Positions 1 to 18,879 of a DNA stretch of 64,000 bases are shown here, one piece after another. The notes beneath the pieces are model-generated. The model did no database searches and had not been told where the DNA came from. It saw only the letters and a program-made list of their open reading frames with translations. The translations under genes were made by a program, and so were the position numbers. Where the stretch lies: positions 17,428,042 to 17,492,041 of the forward strand of contig NC_050474.1 in NCBI RefSeq assembly GCF_013373865.1, given 5' to 3'. The stretch is from Monomorium pharaonis (Eukaryota > Arthropoda > Insecta > Hymenoptera > Formicidae). How positions within the stretch are numbered: the first letter of the stretch is position 1; each line of letters opens with the position of its first letter.

Positions 1-480
1 CTCTCCCTCTTTATTTTTGTAATATTTTTTTGTTATTAACCACAACATTAAAAACATTAATATCTAATTCTTTAACAGCATTTTTTACAACGTCAATATA
101 AGCAGCAACATCATCATCAACGACATAAATATAAACATTAATATTAATTATAACATTTAGATAAATTTATTTTAAACATTTATTTTTGTTAACAACGTCA
201 ACATAAAAAACATTAATATCTATTTTATTATCAGCATCTTTATCATCATTATCATTATTAACATTATCATCATGAGTGGATTTTAGTTGTCTACAGCTTT
301 GTTTGCACACAAATTTTGCAAAGGTGCCCGATTGCCTACGTGCCCAATTGCCTACATCTCGATTGCCTACAGCTTCGTTTACACACACGAAAATAATTAA
401 GGTTCAAAAGTACAATTGCACACATGATATTAATACGTTCATACACATTGCACACGTTACCCAATGAACACGCTGTGAGC
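1..480. repeat. Low-complexity DNA and reversed copy of a dispersed repeat
   Basis: Bases 1-260 are low-complexity AACATTAATATC/ATCATCATT-like DNA. Bases 270-480 are the reverse complement of the repeat seen on the + strand at 50,330-50,460: both carry the spaced words GTAGGCAATCGGG and GTAGACAATCGG and the flank TTCGTGTGTGCAAACGAA. Words of the type CACATTGCACACATGAT follow. No gene was recognised; short open frames here are not convincing. Confidence 0.55.
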
Positions 481-594
481 ATTTACGGAACATTTATAAA
501 ACATATTGCACATAAGTGTTACAGACCAGCGCAACGAACTAATAATGTGACAAGTATGTCATTGACGTAACAAGACTATAACTGTTACGTATGT

Positions 595-915
595 CTGTGT
601 TGTCACTATTTTGTTGCATAGTTACGTAACATTTACATAATTTTGTTGATGTCAATAAGCCAAATGTTAATGTTTCGTAAATGTGATGTTACTATTGTAA
701 TGTTATTGCGCCATCATGTTTAATACATAACAATTACGTAATTTTGATAACGTCAATGAGCGTAACATAAAAATTTCGTAAATGCAGCATAAATGTAATA
801 ATGTTATTGTGACATCATGTTTAATACGTAACAATTACGTAATTTTGATGACGTCAATGAGCTTAACATAAAAGTTTTGTTAATGTAGCATAAATGTGAT
901 AATGTTATTACGACA
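595..915. repeat. Tandem repeat, about 101-bp unit, three copies
   Basis: Two adjacent copies (about 712-812 and 813-913) are nearly identical, both starting CATCATGTTTAATACRTAAC and sharing AATTACGTAATTTTGAT followed by GACGTCAATGAG-like sequence. A more diverged third copy lies at about 610-711. TACGTAA and GACGTCA words recur in each unit. Confidence 0.7.
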
Positions 916-1554
916 TCATATATCTTTAACACCTTCCGTGCCACGTGAATCACTGTAATCCATTCTGGACTTCCCACTGTTACTATTATTACTTATTAAT
1001 TATTTACTAAGCATAAGGAGAAATATAATTTTATTAAATAAAAATAAAAATAATAATTTGTTAAATAATAAATAATTTACAATTATGCGGAAATTTTGAT
1101 TATAGCCTCTTGTAATTATTATATCTTTTTAGTTAACATACTGCATTTAGTAAAAGTTTTGTAGTTAGTATATACGCAATCTATTGAAATCAATAACATT
1201 TTATTTGAACCAGGTAAAATTTATTTACATATCAGCCGATTAGAACTTATTCTATATTATATAAATTTAAAAAGTATGTAGTTCGCGGATTGCCGCTAGG
1301 CGACGCACGCGGCACCTTTCTCCTAATGCAATTTACATTCCAAAAGCTACATAAGCAGACCACCCACGGTGACAGAAACCGGATCAATTTATGTTATCAT
1401 AGTGAGCTTTCGGGACATATGTATTTTTTATTACGTCTTAAAGACACATCTTAGCTGTCATGGCTAAATTTTAACTTCGGTAAGGAATCCTTTTTAAGAA
1501 AAATAAAATAAAAACGACATAATAGTTACAAGAAGAATCTTTCTGGTACGTAAT
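916..1554. other. AT-rich stretch, nothing recognised
   Basis: No open exon with splice signals or protein similarity is visible. A short GC-richer patch (about 1,285-1,320) stands out from its surroundings, but it has no frame or repeat partner in the window that I can see. Confidence 0.5.
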
Positions 1555-1680
1555 TTTATACGAGCATTTTACGTTAATTTATACGTAAAAGTGACGTCAT
1601 CTTATACGTAAAAGTAACGTTATTTTATACGTAAATGTGACTTCATTTTATACGTAAAAGTAACGTTATTTTATACAAAA
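1555..1680. repeat. Short tandem array, 23-bp unit with TACGTAAAAGT core
   Basis: Consecutive units of the form TTATACGTAAAAGTRACGTYATY repeat at 23-bp spacing about four times. The alternating GTGACGTCAT and GTAACGTTAT units give a 46-bp higher period. GTGACGTCA resembles a CRE/ATF site, but there is no gene nearby for it to control. Confidence 0.7.
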
Positions 1681-1849
1681 CCATTATGTGTCTCTTTTTC
1701 CGATTTTGTTGCGCGAAATCTGACATTTTGCAATGCTGACATTTTGACCAAATTATAACTGGAAAATGACGTAACTATTACGAGAATAGTGGAACATTGT
1801 TCCATAATGATCACGTAAATGTTACGAATCAGTGTTTACTGAGTATATT

Positions 1850-1975
1850 ATTAAGCTTATACACATTGCACACATAACATTATTGCACATATGCACATTG
1901 CACGCATGACATTTTTACACTCATACACATTGTACATATGATATTATTTCAGTCATACACGTTGCACACATGCCC
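1850..1975. repeat. CACATTGCACACATGACAT short repeats
   Basis: Four imperfect units of CATACACATTGCACACATGA with intervening ATATTATT-like spacers. This is the reverse complement of the repeats at 19,130-19,385 and 50,195-50,320, so the same dispersed family sits here in the opposite orientation. Confidence 0.6.
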
Positions 1976-2389
1976 AGATAGCCAAATAAAGGCAACGTGT
2001 TGTCATTTTGCTGTCACTTATTCCCTATTAATTTTATCAAACTAAAGCCAAAGTGTTTCCTCAAATTGTCTGTTGTTCTGACATCATATAAAACTCTACA
2101 TTAGAATTCAACAAACTGACGGCAAGTTGTCAACATGCACAATTGCTGTCAATGTGACAAGTTTATTATTCCTCAATGCATGCACTTATAATTTTATAAA
2201 CTCATGAAAGTTATTTGCCCTCCTGATGTTAACTTCGTTCCACGTTAAATTACAATGACAGCAAATTGTGAGCAAGTTCACAACATACACGCAGTGCATT
2301 AATTTGCTTGTAATAAATAATATATATATTATAATAATATATATTATATTTTATATTACCTGATACTTTTCAAACAAATTACAAATTAG

Positions 2390-3048
2390 GTTCTTAAACT
2401 TTCTTTCTTAATCTCTCTCAAAATCTATTCCCTCACTCTAATCTTTTTCCTTTTCTTCTCGCTTACGATTAAACTCACATTCAATCTCTGACCATTCCGT
2501 CGCTATTTCTTCGTCGAATATCTTGTCTCGCGTAAACTCGTACTCTATCTCTCTTTTTCTATGTCTTAAATCTATCTATCTACTTAACTTTTTTCTTTTC
2601 AAATTTTTTTCTGAAGATTTTAAAATTAAAAAAATATTAATATATGATATATTTTATGTATTATAAAGTAAAAATTTTAATTAATTATTAATTATATTAT
2701 ATTATCATGTTGTTCAATATCACTGTCACACATAATACCTTTTTATTTAACTTCCTTCTCTAACTGTCACGCTCTTCTTTCTTAATCAAATTTCCTTCGT
2801 TTCCTGCACTTCTCTCTCACTAATTTCTTTCTCTTTTCTGTTTCTCAAATATTTCCTTCACTTTCTCAAAAAGAGAGAACTGTCATTTCTGAAAACTGTC
2901 AAATACAGCGAACTGTCAAAAGTTTGACAGCAGCAAATAATAGAGTGAAGCAAGTCATAGCACGATCTTGACAATCAACAAATAATAATTAGCATCGCGG
3001 AAAAGCGGCGACAAAATAAATAACATCTCTTTTTTAAAAGTGGACTAG
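2390..3048 (-). mobile_element. Helitron-like element fragment, 5' end at 3,044
   Basis: Read on the minus strand, the segment starts TCCACTTTTAAAAAAGAGAT and continues into GCTTTTCCGCGATGCT and TTTGACAGTT-type words followed by a pyrimidine-rich tract. The same order of words begins the minus-strand elements at 41,548 and 49,832. It is immediately preceded on the minus strand by CTAG (3,045-3,048), the typical last bases of a Helitron. The GC hairpin that marks a Helitron 3' end is not seen further left, so this copy looks truncated. Confidence 0.5.
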
Positions 3049-3054
3049 ACACAT

Positions 3055-3184
3055 GTAAAAAGGTTTTTGCGTTTTAATTAAAAAAAAGTTTATGTAATTT
3101 TGATAATTTTTTGCAAAGTTACGTCACTTTAAAGATTACATAAAAATTTGATCAAAATTTTTGTCCCATTTTTTTGTGCCAGTG
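3055..3184. mobile_element. Single end of a TA-flanked TIR element
   Basis: This matches the right terminal arm of the complete element at 30,625-31,511: both end in GCCAGTG followed by TA and share ATCAAAATTTTTGTCYC and a TGCAAAGTT-type stretch. Only one arm is present, joined directly to the Helitron-like fragment on its left, so one element probably interrupted or deleted the other. Confidence 0.6.
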
Positions 3185-3804
3185 TACAAACAACGCAGAT
3201 AAATAATACACAATTGAAATCAGAACAGAACAGACATGGAACAATTTTCTTTCAATAATAGTTAAAACAAACGGTGTAATTATGGGAAATCCAAATAAAA
3301 ACGCTCTGTAACTAACGTCAAAGTTCAAAAAACGTCGGATGCCAAGGACAGTGAAATTTGTTAATTACGCATTCCATTTTTTGTGGAAATGGACTGTAAA
3401 TATGACCGATTTCTTATTATATTATATGTTTGATATAATAATATTGTTAAATAAGATAGAGAAACAGTAAATTCAACTTAATACTTACTTGATTATGCTG
3501 TAGTTGAAACGTGCTCAATAAGTGGAAAGAAAACCAACGTTTTAAATAAAAAAAAAGAACAAACGTAATCCTTGCTGTCAAAAATATAAAAAATGAATGT
3601 TGTTGTGGGTAAATAGATAAAAGCAAGGAAATAAAACAGAAGGAGGGGGAAATAGGATAAAGTAGGAAATAAAGTAGGGAAGGGAGAGATAAGGCAATTA
3701 AGAATCTTTTTGGTGAACGAAGGTATTAAGAAAAGATGGGAGTGGATAGCCTAAAACACAGATATTCCAATGGAAGGATTTCTAATTAAAACAACTTGTA
3801 AAAT

Positions 3805-4135
3805 GAATCCTAATATTATCTTTACTAAAGCAAAGGTAACGTCACGATTGCTCTGGATAAACAGGAATATATTACAAGGATAGAAGAAATTTTGCAAGAT
3901 AAAAACACTTATACGGTTGTTAAAAAAAATTCGAGTTGCATGTTGGAAAGAAATTTAAACAATATGTTAAAGGAGTGGTTACATGAAGAGTTTATTCAGA
4001 GAGAAACCCATTGGGCGCTTCATTCAAGTGACTCCAATTTACCTAGGGCTTATTGCCTTCCTAAAATCCACAAACCGAACACACCTTTAAGAATTATTGT
4101 TTCTTCGGTAAACACTACTGTTACGTCCGGGGGAC
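3805..4135 (+). pseudogene. Penelope-like element reverse transcriptase fragment
   Basis: The frame encodes GNVTIALDKQEY, then LPRAYCLPKIHKPNTPLRII and VSSVNTTV. The LPKIHKPxxPLRxIVS string is characteristic of the reverse transcriptase of Penelope-like retroelements, which normally add a GIY-YIG endonuclease; none is seen here. Just upstream, FTKA and KGNV lie in different frames across about 3,820-3,836, where the family has FTKADKGNV, so a small deletion has broken the frame. Similarity stops near 4,130 and a stop follows. This is a dead fragment of roughly 110 residues. Confidence 0.75.
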
Positions 4136-4342
4136 TTCACTCTTTATTGCCCGCTGACCTTTTTAGAGATAAATAAGCTAAACGAAACTCTGAGATTTAT
4201 CTGCGGTCAAGGGTTGTGGAGGAGAAAATAAATAAATATCTTCGCACTGCGAGGGTGTCTGGTTCCCATAATCAGGGACCCAAAGTCATTAAAATTCGGC
4301 GGGGGTCAGACCCCGGCGAGTGTAAAAGTTAAATATTTACCC

Positions 4343-4755
4343 TTAAGGGGATCCTAAAGTCGTCTGTTTTACCGACAGAATTATACAATTTGTTCCAATG
4401 TCCAACTTTTTATTGCATTTACAAAATTAAAAATCCTTCTCCACAATTAAAGTATAGACGATAACAGTGTGCGGACGTAAAACGTTTGCATCACATTGAT
4501 TCAGCTTAATTAAATTGTGGCACAGCGATAAATTGTTTATTTGTCCTTATTCTCGCGCACCGATAACCGCACTGATTCTCCATAGCCCTATTTCTTGTGC
4601 ACTAAATTTTGTAACTATAAGGAGTCCTTTCTAATGTGGTTTTGTTTATTTTTAATTTTTGACATTTAAACACTATAAAAATAATATTCTAAATTTTTTT
4701 TGATTATGTGATTATAGTTTCAAATATCATACATTTTTTTCTCAAATGAATAATA
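4343..4755. repeat. TTAA-family repeat start joined to a dispersed repeat
   Basis: It begins TTAAGGGGATCCTAAAGTCG, almost the same as the element starts at 6,681 and 19,401. From about 4,490 to 4,755 it matches 13,770-14,020, which lies in FAR intron 4: shared words are CTTATTCTCGCGCACCGATA, GGAGTCCTTTCTAAT and AACACTATAAAAATAATATT. This is either a repeat family or a remnant of the FAR duplication. Confidence 0.6.
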
Positions 4756-5160
4756 ACACAGGTATACAAGAAAATAAGAAATGTCTGAATAGAATACTCC
4801 ACTAGGCTATCTTTATGTATTTTGACGTGCAAAGATAATTTTATTAAAATTTCGTACATTTGTAGTGCCAAATTAAAATTATTCTGTACAAAAATAGATT
4901 TTTGAGAGCGTTTCATGTGCGCGTACACTTGACGCTTTTTAATACCTGTTTTTAAGAAAGGTAATTTTGTTGGGATAATAAAATAAAATTGACAATAAAA
5001 TTTTATTATTATATCAAAATGAGTATTTAAATATCTTAAATATCTTAAATATTAAAATATTACTATAATTGTAACACGTTGTGAATATTAATGTAATTGT
5101 AACACTGATACATAAAAAAATATAATGCATAATTTAACTAAATTTTAATGGATTTTCAAG

Positions 5161-5960
5161 GAGAGGCAGAGATATGTTAATCTATAATTTCGTATCACCA
5201 ATCGATGGACCTACTTGGGATGAATATGTTCACGCGTATATCGACATAAGTAAAACATATCCTATGAGAAATGCCATATACATACCCATAATGATTCCTC
5301 TACGATATAAAATATCCTATAAAGTTTGTACTTGGATTGGTCACTTCCTTCCAGCTTTATTTATGGATATTGCAAGCATTTGTATGAATCGTAGTCCAAG
5401 GTATTATATACATCTAATAAATTAATTGTTAATGTATAATGTATTCTAGTAGTTCTATATTCATCTAATCAAATAAAATTACATTTATAATATAAAAAGT
5501 TCTAGTAATTTTACATGTATTTTAGAATGTGGAAGTTGTATACAAAAATCGACAAATTCTTCGATGCACTTGGTCATTGGATTGAACAAAAGTGGACTTA
5601 TTCTACTGACAATGTTGATGCAATGTGGAATCGTCTCAATGAGAAGGATCAACAATTATTTAAGTTTAGCATGATAGAATTTGACTGGGAAAAATATTTT
5701 ATTGGTCATTATCTCGGCATACGCCGCTACTTACTCAAGGAAGATGATAATACTTTAGAAATCAGTCGTATTAAATATAAAAGGTAACAAATAATTTTTC
5801 TAAATTTTTAATTACTATTTTAAATTCAAATTTATAGTATATACATATAGACGAAACTTTTAATTTCAGATTTTATTGGATACACCAAATGATAAAAGTT
5901 GTATTTGTTTTTGTTGTTTTTTGGATCATCTTAATTATATTTAAGAAATTGTTTATATAA
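5161..5960 (+). CDS. Fatty acyl-CoA reductase, 3'-terminal three exons only (partial duplicate)
   Basis: Exons 5,161-5,400, 5,526-5,783 and 5,870-5,960 (stop TAA) have lengths (240, 258, 91 bp) and splice phases identical to the last three exons of the complete FAR gene at 17,768-18,572. The product contains YNFVSPIDGPTWDEY, the start of the C-terminal FAR region, then a variable helical segment and the terminal membrane helix ending FWIILIIFKKLFI. All three exons are open with proper GT-AG borders. The Rossmann domain, the catalytic Tyr-Lys and the first seven exons are not found in the 5 kb upstream. Homology with the complete gene starts at about 4,975, inside the intron before exon 8. It is therefore a truncated tandem duplicate, unless earlier exons lie outside the window. 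About 115 bp past the stop the 3' flank is interrupted by an insertion. Confidence 0.8.
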
Positions 5961-6075
5961 TGTTAACATTAAGATATTTATTATTTTTTATTACCTTGTT
6001 TTACTTTTGTTTTATGACACATGTAATACTTTATTATCTATGCATTCTCTTTTTTTTTCTGCAACTGCAATGAAT

Positions 6076-6455
6076 TAATAATTTGGTATCTTAGTCGCGA
6101 GTTAATGTTATAAATTAATGAACGGTAGGGAAATGTGTACTGAATTAGGTAACGTGAGTTTGGTTAACACTCAGTTTATTGTGCGATTGGAATACAGTAC
6201 TGCGTATGTACACGAGAGAGAGTTCGACAGAACAGAATGCCGGGTAATGAACGCAACAATATGTTAAATATCAAGAATGCAAAGACAATGTAACCCTTTT
6301 CAAATTTTCTTCTGTTTATATACCTGTTTATATATCCGATGCTTCAAGAATTTTCTCTTGTTTCTTTGCGCAAGCAGCACGATTGCCTGCAACAAAAAAA
6401 TTTCTTGAATTTTCTGTTAGACTCTGTTACTACGCGGTTGTGGTGAAATAATCGC
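6076..6455. mobile_element. About 380-bp insertion behind the partial FAR gene, possibly LTR-like
   Basis: The flanks on both sides match the 3' flank of the complete FAR gene (18,660-18,800), but the intervening 380 bp do not. The insert is GC-richer than its surroundings. It contains TGTTATAAATTAATGAACGG near 6,107, which could be the start of an LTR, but no clean target duplication is visible. It lies just before the AATAAAATAG sequence that provides the likely poly(A) signal in the other copy. Confidence 0.5.
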
Positions 6456-6680
6456 CATAATAAAATAGTAAAATAATAAGTTAGCTATTAGATCAATATG
6501 TAAATAACATAGGAGATTAGTTTTTACCCAAAGCAGATCTTGATATCTAATTTTTCGCAGACTAACCTCGGTTTTTTTGTCAAAATCTTTGTTGTGACTC
6601 CGACAGTGATAATCAACCGGGAGAGGCCGAAAAATATGTAATTTACTAATTTTTTTGACCATTTTGGTAAATATGTACAA

Positions 6681-7224
6681 TTAAGGGGATTCTAAAGTCG
6701 TCTGTTTTACCGACATACTATTCAACTATTTAGTTTTGAATTGAATTTACAGAATTGAAAATCTTTTTACACGTTTAAAGTACGTACACAAATAAACCCG
6801 AGGATGATTAGATCAAGACCAAAAATGCAAAAAAAATTTAAAATTTATTTGTTTATAAAAATATTTGCTTCAAAATACAAGTTACGTAGCTTAAACGTAC
6901 GAATGAATGATACACTGCAGTTCGGCATAAATTAAGGAATAAGACTATATTCGTCAAATTACGATTACAAGCCGTAAAAAAAAGTTATTTATTCGATCAA
7001 ATTTTGTTTATTTAAGAGAAATCTGTGAAATCTGTGAAAACGCTTAAATCGACGAATATAGTCTTATTTCTCAATCTATTCCGAACTGCGGTGTACCATT
7101 TATTTGTATAATCTACATCTACATAACTTGTATTTTGAAGCAAATATTTTTATGAACAGGCATAAATGAATGACTACGTCATCGACCTTGATCAAATTTG
7201 ACGGGCTGTTTAGCATCCTCTTAA
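6681..7224. mobile_element. TTAA-bounded nonautonomous DNA element
   Basis: It is bounded by TTAA at 6,681-6,684 and 7,221-7,224, with imperfect inverted termini GGGGATTCTAAA and GAGGATGCTAAA. Inside, about 6,845-7,140 is a long imperfect palindrome: AATACAAGTTACGTAG and GACTATATTCGTC recur inverted on the other side. TTAA target sites are typical of piggyBac and Kolobok superfamilies; the termini do not look like piggyBac's CCC start, so Kolobok is the better guess. No transposase is encoded. Confidence 0.65.
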
Positions 7225-8250
7225 TATTAACTAAACTACAAATGTTGACTACATACGTTGCATACTTGTCAAAGAAATTAATATTAACTTTAACTTTTAA
7301 GATTTTAAAATTTGTATTTTTATTTTTACTTGTTTTGAATTAATTCTATTATTTTAGAACTATGATTTGTTTAATTCTACAATGCGTTTTATGTACATCT
7401 GTACTTCATACTTATGGTATTATTCTTATAAGATGAAAAAGAACACAATAATTTAGTTAAAAATTGTCGAAAACTATTTTTAGTAAAAAAAATTTTATAT
7501 TATAAATGATCAAACTCTTTAATTGGGAATCTTTGTGATTAAATGATTTACTAACTAAACAAATTATATATAAATATTATAATTTAGGATTAGTAAACAA
7601 TAACTTTGATAAAATTTTATTATTGTTAGATAACTTTTTGACATAATTTATCAATTATAATTTAAATACTTTGCCAAATTAACTTAAATACTTTAATCAA
7701 ATTATTAAAATTTATAATACCTTTTTTATTATTGTTAAAAACAAAATAGTTAAACATTTTTCAAATTTTAACGTAATACAATTTAGAAATTGCATTTTGT
7801 AAAAAACAAAAGATACAAATGTAAAAATCAAATCTTTTAAATAAGCGTTTCTCAAAATTCGCTGGTCGCATCATAGAGCGGTAAATGTGATCGGTTTTAG
7901 AAACAAATGAAGCAGTGATGTTATAAACCATGCTCGGCAACAATTGCGATCGCGTTTGCGATGCCTATGTCGAATGGCCTGTGACTTTTGATCTATTCCT
8001 GCTACATCGGTTCCATCAGAGAGATTATTTTTAAGAGCGACACTTTTTATTCGTAATAGGAACAAAATGAATGATGATTCGGCCAGAAGCCTGCTATGTC
8101 TTCAATTCTGGTTTACATGCAGTTTAAATGAAAAAATTCATTCTAATACATAAAGGTGTATAAAATATTTTAATAAAGAATTTTCATGTGTTATTGAAAA
8201 TTTTAATCAAATTTTATAAAATTTTATGTATTTTAATTATACACATATAC
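7225..8250. other. AT-rich intergenic DNA, nothing recognised
   Basis: Between the two FAR copies. It has runs of A/T and a short GC-richer patch near 7,925-8,000, but no open frame with family similarity, no splice-bounded exon and no repeat partner elsewhere in the window. Confidence 0.5.
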
Positions 8251-8252
8251 AC

Positions 8253-8253
<1 letters not shown>

Positions 8254-8300
<47 letters not shown>
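8254..8300. repeat. (AC)n microsatellite
   Basis: An uninterrupted AC dinucleotide run of about 20 units, preceded by ACACATAC variants. Confidence 0.95.
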
Positions 8301-8301
<1 letters not shown>

Positions 8302-8319
8302 AAATATATAATTATAATT

Positions 8320-8480
8320 TCTTGTTTAGAATCAAGAATCTTGATTGATTTTTCTTGATCTTGAAGAAGTAAATCTTGTTTTGTCTTGATTTTATTAAGT
8401 ACAAGAAATTGGTATTCTTGTCTTGAAAAATCAAGACAAAACAAGACAAGATCTTGAAATTCTTGTCTTGTCGTTCATCA
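8320..8480. repeat. TCTTGTCTTGA/TCAAGACAAGA inverted short repeats
   Basis: CTTGATT, TCTTGTCTTGA and its complement TCAAGACAAAACAAGACAAG recur many times in 160 bp, giving several overlapping hairpins. It may be a small palindromic element; no target duplication was identified. Confidence 0.5.
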
Positions 8481-9734
8481 CTAATTTTTCGTTAAAAATC
8501 AAGCTGTAACTTGCTCAAACAGATGGAATTTTCGAAATTCTGACGACTGCATCAGAAAGAGCAATCCCGAAAATATAAGGAATGATCTTCATACAATTTT
8601 TTTTTGCTTAAACATAAAAAATTATGGCGATGAAAATATTATAAAAAAAGTGTCCATTTGGTCTTTAAAGAGTTAATGTGTTCACGCGTACGTAACAAAA
8701 ATATTTACATCTGTTGGCTTCCTGATAACTTTGACCGTTGGTTTGTCTTGTCGTGATTGGTGAAATTAGTCCTTAAGCCGCGTGTTGAGTAAGTCCGACA
8801 TTTGCATCGGACCATAAACAACCAGGCAACATCGATGCCGATGTCGAAAACTTCTCACGATAATAAATTTCAATAATCGAGGACATCAGAACTTGCTATC
8901 TCAGCAGTAGAATTCGGATCAATGCTAATAAACTAAGATCGGTTTCTACCAACGTAAATAAACTTTATTTTTGATTTAACTTACTTGTTATCTCATTTTA
9001 ATTCCAAAAATTAGAAAAAGATAGCTAAGGTCAATTTGAATCAAGAAAATTAATTTGCATTGGTAAAAATGGGCTTAAGTTTAATACATAGTGGTCAAGT
9101 CATTGGATATAAAAGGAAGGCGAGAAAAGATCGAGGCAGACACAGTAGTGAAGCACAGAATACCCTGTACTAATTGCAGACTGACATTTTGTAAACTGAA
9201 CATTAACCGTACAGGTCGTCAGATAATTGTAATAAAAAAATTCTTTATAAAAGTAGAAGGAAATATACTGTTCTTTTAATTCGTAAACTTTTAACTCGAC
9301 GTGTTTGTGAGTGATCTGCATTCCGAGGAGTTCCGGTAGCGTGCCCGAAAAAAAATAATGGTTATACAGCCTCAGCACGACAACAATCCTTATTAAATCT
9401 TCGCAAGGAGAGAGAAAGGCCTGCGCGGAAACGCATGCTAAAGTGCGTTACACTTTTGGAAGTTATTGTAAGCGGAGAACAACCTTAAGTAATATTTTAA
9501 AAATATATATTAAACATTATGTCATAACGTTTAATATATATAATATTTAGAAAACATATTAATAAATATTTTTAAAATATTTTAATAATATTATATTAAA
9601 ACGGCAATATTATTAAGATTACTTAATAATGTGGCTAATATTATAAAAATATTAATTTTAAAAATATTTATAAAATATTAAGTTACAATTAAAAATATTT
9701 TATAAGGCTCTAATGATAAAACTCAACTATATAG
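8481..9734. other. Intergenic DNA, nothing firmly recognised
   Basis: Slightly GC-richer stretches at 8,700-8,900 and 9,080-9,480 hold short open frames on both strands (longest about 90 codons). None shows a known motif, a codon pattern or a splice context that I would trust. Confidence 0.4.
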
Positions 9735-10800
9735 GCGTTGGTGGAATATGTGCAATTTGAAATAAAATAATTAACATATTAAAAACATTTATGTGTAACA
9801 TTATGCTTTGCTTAATTAAAATCTAACAATCTAACAGAAAAATCAAGCACACATTAAATGTGATACTGATGTACTGATCAAGCACACGTTAGACTTGATA
9901 CTGATGTGAAAATGATGCGTAACATCAATAATAAAGATATCAAATTTTTACTAACGTGATTTTCATTTCATATATGATACATACCGTGATATGACGAATA
10001 TAAAACTTGAATGTGAAATATGTAACGTAGACAGAATAAACACTGTGTGAAAACAACGTGACTACTTTAATATTGCGCAACTTAGATAAAAACTAATATA
10101 TACAAGGATGCAGATAATATAAATGTATAGTATTATAAAGTAGATAATATATAACATACATAATATACACATAAATGATATAAACAAAAGGTAGTATAAG
10201 ATAGTATAATTACTTTATAAATGCCATGTACATAAAAGTCAATTTTATTAAAAATTTATTTTAATATAAAAAAATTTTTTTTTTTTTTTTTCAAAAAGTA
10301 AACAGCGTAGTTAAATGGAAATATTTATGCTGTAAAATTTTTGTACAAAACATTTTTTTAATATTTTGTTTAGTTTACAAGATATCGAGAAAAGGTAAAA
10401 ATATCTCAACCTTGGAAGGTTGGTTTCACTCCTTTAAACCGTTTGGGCTTGGTATAAATGTAAAGGAGGTAAAATACATTAATTTAGAAATTTTCTATTT
10501 TGATTCAAAAACGGCTTGAAGGGGTGAAACCACCCTTCAAAGTTGAGACATTTTTGCGTTTTTTCGATATATCTCGCAAACTAAACAAAATATAAAAAAA
10601 TGTTTTATACAAAAGTTTGACACCATGAATACTTTTATTTAACTATGCTATTTATTTAAAAAAAATTATTTTTCAAAGAAAGGGTGGTTTCATCCCTTCA
10701 AACCGTTCATAAGCACCTAACTAAATATTTCTGAATTCATGTATTTACATTTATGTTAAGATTAATTAAAATCAGAATTTTCAGGTTTGCGAGGTTCCCT
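9735..10800. mobile_element. Dispersed element copy (family of 32,520-34,340), left end truncated
   Basis: It matches 33,542-34,340 almost throughout, starting TAGGCGTTGGTGGAATATGT and ending TTTGCGAGGTT at about 10,790, the element's terminus. It includes the family's internal hairpins around GATATATCTCGTAAACTAAAC and GTTTGAAGGGGTGAAACCA-type words. The left terminal repeat is absent. It lies just upstream of the complete FAR start, so it may contribute to that promoter region. Confidence 0.7.
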
Positions 10801-10947
10801 TATAAGTATAGTCGAAACGCAATTTATTAATTTTTTTGCAATTCTTTAAATATTTGCTTTAATAAATTTTATTTATAGACAACATTTTACAAAGCTTGTT
10901 CATTGACTTTGTATTGTAATTTACGTATTACGATAAGTGAACGAAAC

Positions 10948-18572
<7,625 letters not shown>

Positions 18573-18685
18573 TGGTAACATTAACATATTTATTATCTTA
18601 TCACTTTGTTTTACTTTTGCTTTATGACACATGTAATACATTTATCATTTATGCATTTCTTTTTTTTCTGCAATTGCAATAATTT

Positions 18686-18691
18686 AATAAA
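18686..18691 (+). terminator. Likely poly(A) signal of the complete FAR gene
   Basis: AATAAA 114 bp after the stop codon. The equivalent site of the partial upstream copy is separated from its stop by the 380-bp insertion at 6,076-6,455. Confidence 0.5.
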
Positions 18692-18879
18692 ATAGTAAAA
18701 TAATAATTTAGCTATTAGATCAATATGTGAATAACATAGGAAATCAGTTTTCACTTAAAGCAGATCTTGATATTTAATCTCTTGCAGACTAATCTGGGTC
18801 ATGTCAACGATTTTTTTAATTTTGAATTATTAGATGGATGTTGGATAGAAAAGATCGACTTTTGTAATTGTTAATAATA

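Noticed and set aside
8214..8444. Minus-strand frame with a Cys-Val run
   Set aside because: It arises from the AC microsatellite and CTTG repeats; no similarity.
10903..10947. Upstream extension of the FAR first exon to an earlier start
   Set aside because: The family starts shortly before the FYAG/Rossmann motif, and the ATG at 10,948 gives the usual leader; the earlier residues match nothing.
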